A stretch of 16,361 bases of DNA from GCA-002282575 sp964493995 (GCA_964493995.1 CAZBQD010000045.1:1-16361), one strand, 5' to 3'. Shown: positions 7,843 through 15,726, counted from the first letter of the stretch. Notes: generated by a model not told the origin, from the letters alone. A program made the numbers and translations.

Positions 7843-8505
7843 CTAAACTTCCCGTAGCGATAGGATTGGCCAGCCTTGTGCTTGTGCATAATCACGCAAA
7901 ACATCATCCGGGTCAACCGCCACAGGATGAGTAACTTGTTGTAATAAAGGTAAATCATTACGCGAGTCAGAATAGAACCAAGTTTCAGACGGCATGAACC
8001 CTTTTTGCGCTAACCAGTGTTGCAAGCGCTGAATTTTTCCAGCTTGAAAACTGGGAATACCCACCACATCACCTAACACATGCCCTTGCTCATCAAAGGC
8101 GGGATCGGTAGCGATGATTTCTTCAATACCCAACCAACGCACAATCGGCTCGGTAATAAAACGATTGGTTGCGGTAATCACCAATAACTGATGACCTTGG
8201 GAACGATGTTGTTCAATCAAGGCAAAAGCTTTAGGCAAAGCCAAAGGCTCTATCACCGTTTGCATAAACTCTTGGTGTAATGCCCTAAGTTGAGCAACCG
8301 GAATGCCCACTAAAGGCGCGAGCGCAAATCGCTGATAAGCAATAATATCTAATTGACCCGACTTGTAGTCTTCATAAAAGGCGGCATTTTGGGCGGCATA
8401 AGCCGTCGCATCGACTAAGCCCTTGCGCACGACAAATTCACCCCATTCGTAATCACTATCGCCAGCAATAAGGGTGTTATCTAAATCAAAAATCGCCAAT
8501 TTCAT
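7843..8505 (-). CDS. HAD-IB family phosphatase (SerB-like; possible histidinol-phosphatase)
   Basis: The 220-residue protein has all HAD motifs: DLDNT with nucleophile D7 and acid D9, T111 in VITAT (motif II), K157 in AGKIQ (motif III), and DSRNDLP with D180/D184 (motif IV). A helical cap (about residues 15-90) replaces the usual C2 cap, as in subfamily IB. I chose ATG 8505, so that the product starts MKLAIFDLDNTL with AGGTGG 6 bases upstream; an ATG 7 codons earlier lacks support. In Pseudomonas aeruginosa the rppH-adjacent homologue (PA0335) has, as I recall, been reported to act as histidinol-phosphate phosphatase. Applying that here is inference; other phosphate monoesters remain possible. 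It is divergent from rppH. Confidence 0.85.
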   Translation of the reverse strand: MKLAIFDLDNTLIAGDSDYEWGEFVVRKGLVDATAYAAQNAAFYEDYKSGQLDIIAYQRFALAPLVGIPVAQLRALHQEFMQTVIEPLALPKAFALIEQHRSQGHQLLVITATNRFITEPIVRWLGIEEIIATDPAFDEQGHVLGDVVGIPSFQAGKIQRLQHWLAQKGFMPSETWFYSDSRNDLPLLQQVTHPVAVDPDDVLRDYAQAQGWPILSLREV

Positions 8506-8578
8506 GCTTACCCACCTAAAATTCAAATAATATGGTGCATGCTATACGATGTTGATAGGCATGAAAACGCTTTTTCGC

Positions 8579-8584
8579 TAAAAT
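8579..8584 (+). promoter_or_regulatory. Possible rppH -10 box in a small palindrome
   Basis: TAAAAT lies inside the palindrome CGCTAAAATAGCG (8576-8588), about 60 bases before the rppH GTG. A TTGATA at 8552-8557 is 21 bases upstream, too far for a good -35 box, so the promoter call is weak. Confidence 0.3.
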
Positions 8585-8643
8585 AGCGTCAAACAAAAGC
8601 ACAAAAACGCTTACTTCCTCTTTTCGCAAAGGACCACGCACCC

Positions 8644-9147
8644 GTGATTGACGACAAAGGCTATCGACTTAATGTTGGCATTATTTTAGTCAACCGACAG
8701 AACCAACTGTTTTTGGGTCGCCGTATTGGTCACGATGATGCGTGGCAATTCCCACAAGGTGGTATTCGTTCGCATGAAACGCCTCAACAAGCGCTTTTTC
8801 GTGAATTAAAAGAAGAAATTGGTCTAGAGCCGCGTCATGTTCGCATTTTGGGAAAAACACAAGATTGGCTGTGTTACAACCTACCCAAACGACTGATTCG
8901 CCATAATGCCTCACCCGTTTGTATTGGTCAGAAACAACGCTGGTTTATGCTCGGTTTAGTTGGCGACGAACAGGCGATTAATCTAAAAGCTTCTGAGTCA
9001 CCTGAATTTGAAGAATGGCGCTGGGTTCCCTACTGGCAACCCGTGCATGAAGTGGTGAGTTTCAAAAAAGACGTTTACCAACAAGCTCTGGTCGAACTCG
9101 AACAGTCGCTTATTCGTTACTGGCAACCACAACAAGAAAGTGTTTAA
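8644..9147 (+). CDS. rppH: RNA pyrophosphohydrolase
   Basis: A 167-residue Nudix hydrolase that removes phosphate from the 5' triphosphate (or diphosphate) end of mRNA and so opens it to RNase E decay. It aligns with E. coli RppH throughout: the start MIDDKGYRLNVGI, WQFPQGG before the Nudix box, and LPKR, CIGQKQRWF, PEFEEWRWV and VVSFKKDVY after it. The Nudix box spans about 39-61 with E45, R53, E54, E57 and E58. The start is GTG with AAGGA ten bases upstream. In many proteobacteria ptsP follows rppH; here it does not. Confidence 0.97.
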   Translation: MIDDKGYRLNVGIILVNRQNQLFLGRRIGHDDAWQFPQGGIRSHETPQQALFRELKEEIGLEPRHVRILGKTQDWLCYNLPKRLIRHNASPVCIGQKQRWFMLGLVGDEQAINLKASESPEFEEWRWVPYWQPVHEVVSFKKDVYQQALVELEQSLIRYWQPQQESV

Positions 9148-9205
9148 TTCACCCTCTGTGCATTAAGTTGTACCTTTTTGTGCCGATAAAACAGTTATCC
9201 TTTTT

Positions 9206-9235
9206 GATACGAACAACTGTGATACGGACACCATG
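9206..9235 (+). repeat. Tandem 15-bp direct repeat before the 9233 gene
   Basis: GATACGAACAAC (from 9206) recurs as GATACGGACACC (from 9221), 10 of 12 bases identical, period 15. The second unit runs into the ATG at 9233. It replaces any recognisable Shine-Dalgarno sequence. It could be chance, or a binding site. Confidence 0.4.
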
Positions 9236-9775
9236 ATGTTAAAGCCACTGCTCAGCTTAGCCCTGCTGCTACCCAACCTGGCCTGGACGGCAACCCCTTC
9301 TGACTTTGCGTTATTGGGCATGAAAGTGAGCGAAATGAATCAAAAAGAGATTCGCCAAACCCTGTATAAATGGGATGGGGTGATGAAACCTCAAGCGTCT
9401 TTGCACAGCAAACAAATGGATCGGTTTTATCCCGTTAATATTCTTAGAGAAACCTATCGCATCGATTTTCGCTATGAACTCGATGGCAGTTTTTCCAGTT
9501 TACACATTCACTATCGCCCCTATCACAGTGAATATAAGAACAGCAGCTTACCACTAAGTATTAAAGATGTTCGCGCTCAAATAGAGCCGATCATTGGCAG
9601 TCCAACCAGTCGGGTTAGACGAACCGAATCGGTATTACAAAGCTACGAAAGTTATCGTTGGGAAGATGAGCAAGTGAGCATTACGCTTGATTTCGAAGAT
9701 CAACAACCGGGTCGCCCCATTGTGCTGCAGTTACGTAAGAAAAATACCACCCTAGCGAGCAACTACCGCAGTTGA
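9233..9775 (+). CDS. Exported protein of unknown function
   Basis: A 180-residue protein I do not recognise. Residues 1-20 look like a Sec signal peptide (one Lys, then LLSLALLLPNLAW) with likely cleavage near TA at 19-20. There is no lipobox, and the protein contains no cysteine. The mature part is polar and mixed alpha/beta. Two segments resemble each other loosely, GMKVSEMNQKEIRQTL near residue 29 and PLSIKDVRAQIEPIIGSP near residue 105. Each is followed by a Tyr/Arg-rich beta-like stretch, a pattern reminiscent of the helix-then-strand BamE/OmlA fold; that is a weak inference. ATG 9236 is an equally possible start. The last 24 bases overlap the end of the convergent MATE gene. A periplasmic location is likely. 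Confidence 0.7.
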   Translation: MMLKPLLSLALLLPNLAWTATPSDFALLGMKVSEMNQKEIRQTLYKWDGVMKPQASLHSKQMDRFYPVNILRETYRIDFRYELDGSFSSLHIHYRPYHSEYKNSSLPLSIKDVRAQIEPIIGSPTSRVRRTESVLQSYESYRWEDEQVSITLDFEDQQPGRPIVLQLRKKNTTLASNYRS

Positions 9776-11128
9776 TACACGAAAAAATTGCGTATAAACA
9801 CGCCAACCCAAGCCAATCGCCGCCACCGTCAAACCAATGACAAAACTTAACCAAAAACCGGTAATGCCTAACCACACACCCGACTCAGTGTTCCACGCGC
9901 CATAGCATAAATAAAATCCGGTCGGCAAGCCAATGCCCCAATAACTAACCAGTGTCACCCACATCACCGAGGTGGTATCCCCAACACCCCGCAATGCTCC
10001 CGCACAAGCCACTTGCAAGGCATCGGATATTTGGTAAAGTGCGGCCATGAACAGCAGGGTCACAGCAATCATCGCCACACTCACATCGTCTGTGTAAAGG
10101 GCGACAATTTCCTGCGCAAACAACCAAGTCAACACCGCAACCAGTGTGCCCAGTGCAACCGATATCCACAAGGCTGACGCAATCGCCATGCGAACTTGCG
10201 CCGATTCTCCCGCACCCGTTAACTGCCCCACACGAATGGTCAGTGCCATGGCTAAAGACAAAGGCAACATAAAAATCAGTGCGGTAAAACTAATGGCGAC
10301 TTGATGAGCAGCCAACGCATCCGTACCCAATGGCGTAACTAAAAAAGCAATGAAGGTAAAGAGTCCCACTTCAAACAAAATCGCCCAGCCAATGGGTACG
10401 CCCACGCGCAATAACTGTGACAAACCTAACCATTCTGGTAAGCGCCAGAGTTTGGCCTCGTGACGATAAGACCGGTAATGAGGATGCGCCCAATATAGCC
10501 ACCAACCTACCAAAGCCATCGCTAAGTACACCAAACTGGTTGCAAAACCGCACCCCACGCCACCTAATGCCGGAATGGGTCCGTAGCCATAAACAAACAG
10601 GGCATTGAGTGGGATGTTTAGCAAAAAGCCGATGATGGATAACAGCATTGTCAGCTTGGTTAAACCATGTGACTCATGAAAAAAACGCACCACCTGAAAG
10701 AGCAACGCAGGCAATGCGCCCCAAGCCAAAGCTTCAATGTAGTCCACCGCAATATCATAAACAGCAGCTTCAAGTGTAAAAAAGCGCATCCACCATGACG
10801 CTGACAATAAAATCATCAGCGTCAGCGCGGTCAACAACAAAGCCAACCAAATACCTTGCATCACGGACCGCTTAACCGCCGCACTATCCTGTTTTCCAAC
10901 GGCTTGAGCAATACGAGGCGTCAGTGCCAGCAACACACCACTCATGAATAAAAATGTCGGCAACCAAACCGCTGAACCCAAAGCGACACCGGCTAAATCG
11001 AGTTTACTAACGCTACCCGCCATCATAGTATCGACCACACCCATGCCGGTTTGCGCTAACTGACCCGCTACCAGCGGCAGACTCAATAACAACAATAACT
11101 TGATTTCTTGCCAGTTGAGCTTAGTCAT
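9752..11128 (-). CDS. norM: MATE family multidrug efflux transporter, NorM type
   Basis: A 458-residue inner-membrane antiporter (E. coli NorM is 457) with about 12 predicted helices in two six-helix halves. Acidic residues used for cation coupling in Vibrio NorM have counterparts: D33 in VVDTMMAG, E253 in LFEVGLF and D369 in ISDALQ. Also conserved are LTPRIAQ near 69 and AHQVAISF near 274. It should expel cationic drugs in exchange for Na+ or H+; substrate and ion are not readable. I chose ATG 11128, which overlaps the stop of the preceding gene by 8 bases (ATGACTAA) and gives the family length; ATG 11134 is nearly as good. No strong Shine-Dalgarno is seen, which fits translational coupling. 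Confidence 0.92.
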   Translation of the reverse strand: MTKLNWQEIKLLLLLSLPLVAGQLAQTGMGVVDTMMAGSVSKLDLAGVALGSAVWLPTFLFMSGVLLALTPRIAQAVGKQDSAAVKRSVMQGIWLALLLTALTLMILLSASWWMRFFTLEAAVYDIAVDYIEALAWGALPALLFQVVRFFHESHGLTKLTMLLSIIGFLLNIPLNALFVYGYGPIPALGGVGCGFATSLVYLAMALVGWWLYWAHPHYRSYRHEAKLWRLPEWLGLSQLLRVGVPIGWAILFEVGLFTFIAFLVTPLGTDALAAHQVAISFTALIFMLPLSLAMALTIRVGQLTGAGESAQVRMAIASALWISVALGTLVAVLTWLFAQEIVALYTDDVSVAMIAVTLLFMAALYQISDALQVACAGALRGVGDTTSVMWVTLVSYWGIGLPTGFYLCYGAWNTESGVWLGITGFWLSFVIGLTVAAIGLGWRVYTQFFRVSTAVVAR

Positions 11129-11423
11129 GGTCATCCATCTGTTCGCGGGGTTCAAGATAAAGCTGACCTAAAGCACAACTGAACAGACGTACCACGCCCA
11201 TCCAGATAATCGACCCCACTAAGCCCATAGCAAATAGAATGGGCAAACCCAGCAATAAGTCGATCAGCTGTAACTGACCGGCATCGGCATAACCGGCAAA
11301 GTCTTTAACGATAAAAACATAACCTAACCAGGTCATTAATACGAAAAAGGCACCCCAGCGCTCTAATCGCCACCAAAAACCTTGCGCTCGACCAAAACGC
11401 CACAATTCTTTAGTGCAGGGCAT
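11121..11423 (-). CDS. Small membrane protein of unknown function
   Basis: A 100-residue protein with no family I recognise. A basic, aromatic N-terminus (about 1-24, rich in Trp and Arg) is followed by two predicted transmembrane helices, about 26-42 and 55-82, and an acidic C-tail ending DDHD. That suggests both ends are cytosolic. Start choice: AAGGA sits 6 bases before ATG 11423, and the ATG at 11429 follows the AAGGA directly and is too close. It overlaps the alr end by 14 bases and the MATE start by 8 bases, so it is almost surely co-translated with both. A role linked to the transporter or envelope is suggested only by position. Confidence 0.75.
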   Translation of the reverse strand: MPCTKELWRFGRAQGFWWRLERWGAFFVLMTWLGYVFIVKDFAGYADAGQLQLIDLLLGLPILFAMGLVGSIIWMGVVRLFSCALGQLYLEPREQMDDHD

Positions 11424-12543
11424 CGTCATTCCTTGTTGGCTTTTCGTACCACTGAGAATCGGCTGCCGACAATACCGCGGGAACCCGTTTTGTCACACCG
11501 CACAGTAATTCATAGCTGATGGTATTCGCTGCTTGCGCTAAGCGCTCAATCGGCAATCCCTTACCCCAAAGCACCACCGGATCACCCACTTCCACTTCAC
11601 CTAAATGCGACACATCGACACTGATCATATCCATCGATACCCGACCAACAATCGGTGCTTGACGGCCATTAACCAGTACCAAAGTGCCGGAGGGAATATG
11701 ACGCGGATAACCATCACCATAGCCAGCGGCAATAATGGCTAGTTGTGTCGATTGCGTTGCTTGCCAACTCGCTCCATACCCGACCGACTCGCCAGCAGCC
11801 ACCTCTTTAACGGCAATGACGCGCGTGACCAGCGTCATCACCGGCTTGAGATCCAAGGCTTCAATGCTCACCTGTGACGGGCTGACTCCATACATCATCA
11901 GACCTGGCCTGATCCAATCGCCATGACTTTCGGGCAAGTGAATAATCGCTGCTGAATTAGACAGACTGACGGCCAGTGGATCGGGTAAATAACTCAGTAG
12001 CTGTCTAAATTGCGCCAACTGAGCGGCGTTGCTGGGAGCGTTTGGCTCGTCGGAACTGGCGAAATGCGTCATTAAGCGTAAGGGTTGCGCTAAACAGCTC
12101 AGCCCTTGCAGCTGATGCCAAACTCGCGCCACTTCACTGGGAGCGAAACCCAAACGGTGCATACCGGTATCGACCTTAATCCACACCACCAGATTGTTAC
12201 AACCACGATGGGTTTTAAGCATGGCAATTTGTTCGTCGGAATGAACCACCAACTCCAAACGGTGTTCGACAACGGCACTCAATTCACTGACGCAGAAAAT
12301 ACCTTCCAGCAACACAATCGGATGGCTCACCCCCAGATGCCTTAATGCTAAGGCCTCATCAACCGATGCCACCGCAAAGGCGTCGGCTTCCGACAAGCAG
12401 GGAGCCATTAATTCAATGCCGTGCCCATAAGCATTGGCTTTGACCACTGCCATCAACTTGCTTTCCGGTGCCATAGCCCGAATGCGTTGCAAATTATGGC
12501 GCACAGCCTCGCAATCAATCAGCGCACGAATCGGTCTAGCCAC
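11410..12543 (-). CDS. alr: Alanine racemase (PLP-dependent)
   Basis: A 377-residue enzyme that interconverts L- and D-alanine, supplying D-Ala for peptidoglycan. K35 in VVKANAYGHG binds PLP and Y256 in GESVGYGASW is the second catalytic base; VDTGMHRLGF (124-133) and RVSMDM are further family signatures. The GTG start shares its first base with the dnaB TAG stop. The C-terminus is somewhat longer than in E. coli Alr (359), with a polar tail after the usual VPAVL block. dnaB-alr adjacency is common in gammaproteobacteria. Confidence 0.96.
   Translation of the reverse strand: MARPIRALIDCEAVRHNLQRIRAMAPESKLMAVVKANAYGHGIELMAPCLSEADAFAVASVDEALALRHLGVSHPIVLLEGIFCVSELSAVVEHRLELVVHSDEQIAMLKTHRGCNNLVVWIKVDTGMHRLGFAPSEVARVWHQLQGLSCLAQPLRLMTHFASSDEPNAPSNAAQLAQFRQLLSYLPDPLAVSLSNSAAIIHLPESHGDWIRPGLMMYGVSPSQVSIEALDLKPVMTLVTRVIAVKEVAAGESVGYGASWQATQSTQLAIIAAGYGDGYPRHIPSGTLVLVNGRQAPIVGRVSMDMISVDVSHLGEVEVGDPVVLWGKGLPIERLAQAANTISYELLCGVTKRVPAVLSAADSQWYEKPTRNDDALH
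11430..11434 (-). promoter_or_regulatory. Ribosome binding site deciding the start of the small membrane protein
   Basis: AAGGA (11434-11430 on the minus strand) lies inside the end of alr, 6 bases before ATG 11423. Confidence 0.55.
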
Positions 12544-13934
12544 TATTCATCCACCCAACCGCTACCCTGAGCGAAGTTTTCGAAACGCGTAAACTCACCC
12601 ATAAAGGTCAACAACACCTTACCAATCGGACCGTTACGCTGTTTGCCAATAATAACCTCAGCCACCCCTTTCTGATCGGTATCGGGATGATAAACCTCGT
12701 CACGATAAATAAACAAAATGATATCGGCATCCTGCTCAATCGCTCCCGATTCGCGCAAATCCGACATTTTCGGCCGTTTATCGGGGCGTTGCTCCAAGCT
12801 TCGATTGAGCTGAGACAAAGCAATCACCGGCACTTCCAACTCTTTAGCCAGCGCTTTCAAAGAACGCGAGATTTCGGAGATTTCTTCGGTACGGTTATTA
12901 TTCGGCGAATTACCGCGCATCAACTGTAAATAGTCGATAACGATTAACCCTATATCATGTTCACGTTTCAGGCGACGCGCTCTGGCACGCAATTCTAAGG
13001 GGGATAGGCCAGCCGTCTCGTCCACATAAATCGGGGCATCGGTTAAGCGTGAAATGGCCGAGGTTAAACCAGACCAATCTTGTTGCGTTAATTGTCCGGT
13101 ACGCAGTTTTTGCGCTTCAATGCGACCGACAGAAGAGATCATCCGCATCATCAACTGTTCGCCGGGCATCTCTAAACTGAAAACCGCTACCCCTTTTTTG
13201 CCCTTAATGGCCACATTTTCCGCCACGTTCATGGCAAAAGTGGTTTTACCCATTGAGGGACGACCCGCCACAATCACCAAGTCACCTTTCTGCAGACCGG
13301 CCGTCTTCGCATCAAAATCCTCGTAAAAGGTTTGAATACCGGTAACCTGATTGGGATTTTCGTAAAGATCACTGATGCGCTCGACACACAGCTTAAGCAA
13401 GTCCTTACTACTGGCATAACTCTTTTTACCCGATTGACCTTGCTGTGCCACATCAAAAATCAACTTTTCAGCGGTATCAATGACATCGAGTGCACTGCGC
13501 CCCTCAGGCAGAAACGCCATATTGACCGCTTCTGTGCCTGCTGTAATCAGCTTGCGAAGCAACGCCTTCTCGCGCACAATTTGGGCATAAACGCGAATAT
13601 TCGCCGCACTGGGCGTTGAGCTTTCTAAGGAAGCCAGATAGGCAATACCGCCCGTTTCCTCGAGCAAATCATGACTTTTCAGCACGTCGGCCAGCGTGAC
13701 CAAATCGAACGAAATGGACTTTTGCGCCAACTGAAACATGGTACGCCAAATCAACTGATGCGCATGACGGAAAAAATCCGCTTCGGTGAGCATTTCTGCC
13801 ACATGATCCCAACTGCTGTTATCAATCAGCAAACCACCCAAAACCGACTGTTCGGCTTCTATCGCGTGCGGTGGTGTTTTTAACTGCTCCGATAACAATG
13901 TCAAAGGTGTGTCAGTAGATTGTACTTTAGCCAT
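12543..13934 (-). CDS. dnaB: Replicative DNA helicase
   Basis: A 463-residue hexameric 5'-3' helicase of the replication fork. The N-terminal helical domain (about 20-125, PPHAIEAEQSVLGGLL) carries the primase and loader contacts, and the linker region lies at about 160-200. The RecA-like motor has Walker A GRPSMGKT (224-231), Walker B IVIDY (331-335), QLNRSLEQRPDKRPKMSDLRESG at 375-397 and the KQRNGP arginine-finger segment at 431-436. No intein is present. The ATG is preceded by A/T-rich sequence without a clear Shine-Dalgarno. It is separated from rplI by a terminator and has its own -10 box, so it heads a dnaB-alr-membrane protein-MATE unit. Confidence 0.98.
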   Translation of the reverse strand: MAKVQSTDTPLTLLSEQLKTPPHAIEAEQSVLGGLLIDNSSWDHVAEMLTEADFFRHAHQLIWRTMFQLAQKSISFDLVTLADVLKSHDLLEETGGIAYLASLESSTPSAANIRVYAQIVREKALLRKLITAGTEAVNMAFLPEGRSALDVIDTAEKLIFDVAQQGQSGKKSYASSKDLLKLCVERISDLYENPNQVTGIQTFYEDFDAKTAGLQKGDLVIVAGRPSMGKTTFAMNVAENVAIKGKKGVAVFSLEMPGEQLMMRMISSVGRIEAQKLRTGQLTQQDWSGLTSAISRLTDAPIYVDETAGLSPLELRARARRLKREHDIGLIVIDYLQLMRGNSPNNNRTEEISEISRSLKALAKELEVPVIALSQLNRSLEQRPDKRPKMSDLRESGAIEQDADIILFIYRDEVYHPDTDQKGVAEVIIGKQRNGPIGKVLLTFMGEFTRFENFAQGSGWVDE

Positions 13935-14003
13935 ATATAAAAAGAGTTCACTTGTTGCTTAGACGACCAGCTCAATGCAAAACCAGTCTAAAATAATACG
14001 GCT

Positions 14004-14032
14004 ATTATAGCGGTTTGCTATGAAAAAACTCA
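14004..14032 (-). promoter_or_regulatory. Probable dnaB promoter
   Basis: A perfect TATAAT (14009-14004, minus strand) lies 70 bases before the dnaB ATG, in a small palindrome GCTATAATAGC. The hexamer 17 bases upstream is TGAGTT, a poor -35 box. It lies downstream of the rplI terminator in the direction of transcription, as expected for an independent dnaB unit. Confidence 0.5.
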
Positions 14033-14040
14033 GTTCACGC

Positions 14041-14074
14041 GCAAAAAGAAAAGGGCCTTTCGGCCCTTTTCTTT
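14041..14074 (-). terminator. Intrinsic terminator of the rpsF-rpsR-DUF2232-rplI operon
   Basis: A perfect 13-bp stem pairs 14045-14057 with 14062-14074. On the minus strand the loop is GAAA, and the stem ends in a T-rich arm that continues as TTTTCTTTTTGC. It lies about 22 bases past the rplI stop. The symmetric A/T arms mean it could also act on plus-strand transcripts, though none is expected here. Confidence 0.92.
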
Positions 14075-14096
14075 CAATCAACGTAAAGCGAGCAAA

Positions 14097-14543
14097 TTAA
14101 GCTGCTTTAACATCGACGGTAATGGTCGCATTCACGTCAGCGTGTAACGCCAAAGTCAATTCAAACGTACCCACAACGCGAATCGCGCCATCGGGCATTT
14201 GCACTTGACGACGTTCAACGGTGAAGCCTTGAGTTGCCAAAGCATCAACCACGTCTTGCGTGCCCACAGAACCAAACAGCTTGCCTTCGTCACCCGCTTT
14301 CGCTTCGATAACGACCACCAAACCTTGCATTTTTTCATGCAATGCTTGAGCGTCTGCCAGGGCTTGAGCCGCTGCTGCTTCTAATTCAGCACGACGTGCT
14401 TCGAAAACTTCTACGTTAGCCGCAGTCGCCATCTTAGCTTTACCATTAGGAATCAGGAAGTTACGCGCGTAACCGCCTTTAACGGACACCACATCACCCA
14501 TGGCGCCCAATCCTTTAACTTTTTCCATCAGAATGACATTCAT
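14097..14543 (-). CDS. rplI: 50S ribosomal protein L9
   Basis: 148 residues (E. coli L9 is 149), a two-domain protein of the large subunit that binds 23S rRNA. The N-domain signature VSVKGGYARNFLIPNGKA is at about 19-36. A long Ala/Glu-rich connecting helix runs from about 40 to 75, and the C-terminal domain follows with GKLFGSVGTQDVVDAL. GAGGA stands 7 bases before the ATG. The gap from the DUF2232 stop is 15 bases. Confidence 0.97.
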   Translation of the reverse strand: MNVILMEKVKGLGAMGDVVSVKGGYARNFLIPNGKAKMATAANVEVFEARRAELEAAAAQALADAQALHEKMQGLVVVIEAKAGDEGKLFGSVGTQDVVDALATQGFTVERRQVQMPDGAIRVVGTFELTLALHADVNATITVDVKAA

Positions 14544-14558
14544 TGTCTGTTCCTCTAT

Positions 14559-15461
14559 CTAGGATTGTGAATCCGACGCGATTCTATCGCGCCAGTTTAT
14601 CCAATTTTCTAACCAACCGAGTGTGGCTACCATCATCATCATTTGTGGTAACACACCCAATAATACATAAATCAGTACTAACCAACCCTTGCTGACTTGT
14701 TTCACGCTTTGCCAAAAATGGATCAGCGCCAACCCCTGCAACATAAACACCAGACTCAACACACCCAAAGCATCTTGAATCAGCAGTTGTTCTGGCATAA
14801 ACAACACCAGTACCAACATCAACGCCATCAAACCTGCCAAGCTATTGCCTAAATCAATCGCTTGAAACTCCAGCGAAAATGGTGTCATCTCATATAAGCG
14901 GCTTTGCCACCAACGAGCCAACAACACCATACTGATCCAGACCATTAACAGCCCCATCGCCACTAACATCGTTAGCACCGCTGGCAACTGTTCTATCAGC
15001 AAACTGGCCGCTTGTGGTTCGATATCCAAGCCTTGTGTTTGCCAGCTTTCTAGCAACTGACGCATGGTTTCTAACCAGAAAGCCTCTGGCGAACCTATCC
15101 AAAGATACGTCAGCACCAAGGCACCTAGCATTAAACCTGTCGCCACTTGCAACATGCGAGATAAGGATGCTGAAGCACCCAAAATCACCGCTAAAGCAAA
15201 CGCCGGCAACCAAAACTCGAACATGGCCAAGCCAAATGCCGACCACTGTTCGGTGAAGACAGACAATACAGCCGCCCCCGCCAAACTTGCCAACAAGGCT
15301 CTCACACCCGGCACCAATCCAGCTGCCAGAGTTACTAAAGCAATGGCTGCGCCCGATAGCACGCCAAAAGCTGAAAGAACAAGGGTTGCTGCACCTAGCA
15401 TTGCCGACCACATCAGCGCCTGTTGCGGCGACTTCATGATGGCGTTAGCTAAAAACAGCAT
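14559..15461 (-). CDS. DUF2232 family inner-membrane protein
   Basis: A 300-residue polytopic membrane protein with about eight predicted helices and short loops, very rich in Leu, Ala and Met. The family (DUF2232, YybS-like) has no firmly established function. It commonly lies between rpsR and rplI in Pseudomonas-type genomes, which is the main support for the name. I chose ATG 15461 (MLFLANAIMKSPQQAL), which resembles the family's N-terminus; a TTG two codons earlier is possible. No Shine-Dalgarno is visible before it. A run of four methionines lies in the last helix region. The gap to rpsR is about 40 bases. Confidence 0.8.
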   Translation of the reverse strand: MLFLANAIMKSPQQALMWSAMLGAATLVLSAFGVLSGAAIALVTLAAGLVPGVRALLASLAGAAVLSVFTEQWSAFGLAMFEFWLPAFALAVILGASASLSRMLQVATGLMLGALVLTYLWIGSPEAFWLETMRQLLESWQTQGLDIEPQAASLLIEQLPAVLTMLVAMGLLMVWISMVLLARWWQSRLYEMTPFSLEFQAIDLGNSLAGLMALMLVLVLFMPEQLLIQDALGVLSLVFMLQGLALIHFWQSVKQVSKGWLVLIYVLLGVLPQMMMMVATLGWLENWINWRDRIASDSQS

Positions 15462-15501
15462 AGTCAACTAAAACAAACAATTAATACTGAATAAACAGTA
15501 A

Positions 15502-15726
15502 TTATTTGTGTTGATCAGAAAACGGCAACAAGGCTAAGTAGCGCGCGCGTTTGATGGCAGAAGCCAACTGACGCTGGTAACGAGCACTTGTACCTGTGAT
15601 ACGACTAGGAACAATCTTACCCGTTTCGGTAATATAGCCCTTTAACAAAGAAACATCTTTGTAGTCGATTTCTTTAGTTGCATCTGAACTAAATTTACAA
15701 ACTTTCTTACGATAAAAACGTGCCAT
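15502..15726 (-). CDS. rpsR: 30S ribosomal protein S18
   Basis: 74 residues (E. coli S18 is 75), the small-subunit protein that binds 16S rRNA as a pair with S6. Diagnostic blocks are ARFYRKKVCKF at the N-terminus, IDYKDVSLLKGYITETGKIVPSRITGT in the middle and RQLASAIKRARYLALLPFSD at the end. GGAG lies 8 bases before the ATG. It starts 5 bases after the rpsF stop; no priB lies between them, unlike E. coli. Confidence 0.98.
   Translation of the reverse strand: MARFYRKKVCKFSSDATKEIDYKDVSLLKGYITETGKIVPSRITGTSARYQRQLASAIKRARYLALLPFSDQHK

Noticed and set aside
14890..15411. 173-codon minus-strand open frame within the DUF2232 gene
   Set aside because: It is an out-of-frame shadow. The main frame has coherent membrane helices and operon spacing, while this product looks compositionally odd.
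15064..15471. 135-codon plus-strand open frame opposite DUF2232
   Set aside because: It is antisense to a supported gene, and its Ala/Lys/Thr-rich product without structure is typical of a shadow frame.
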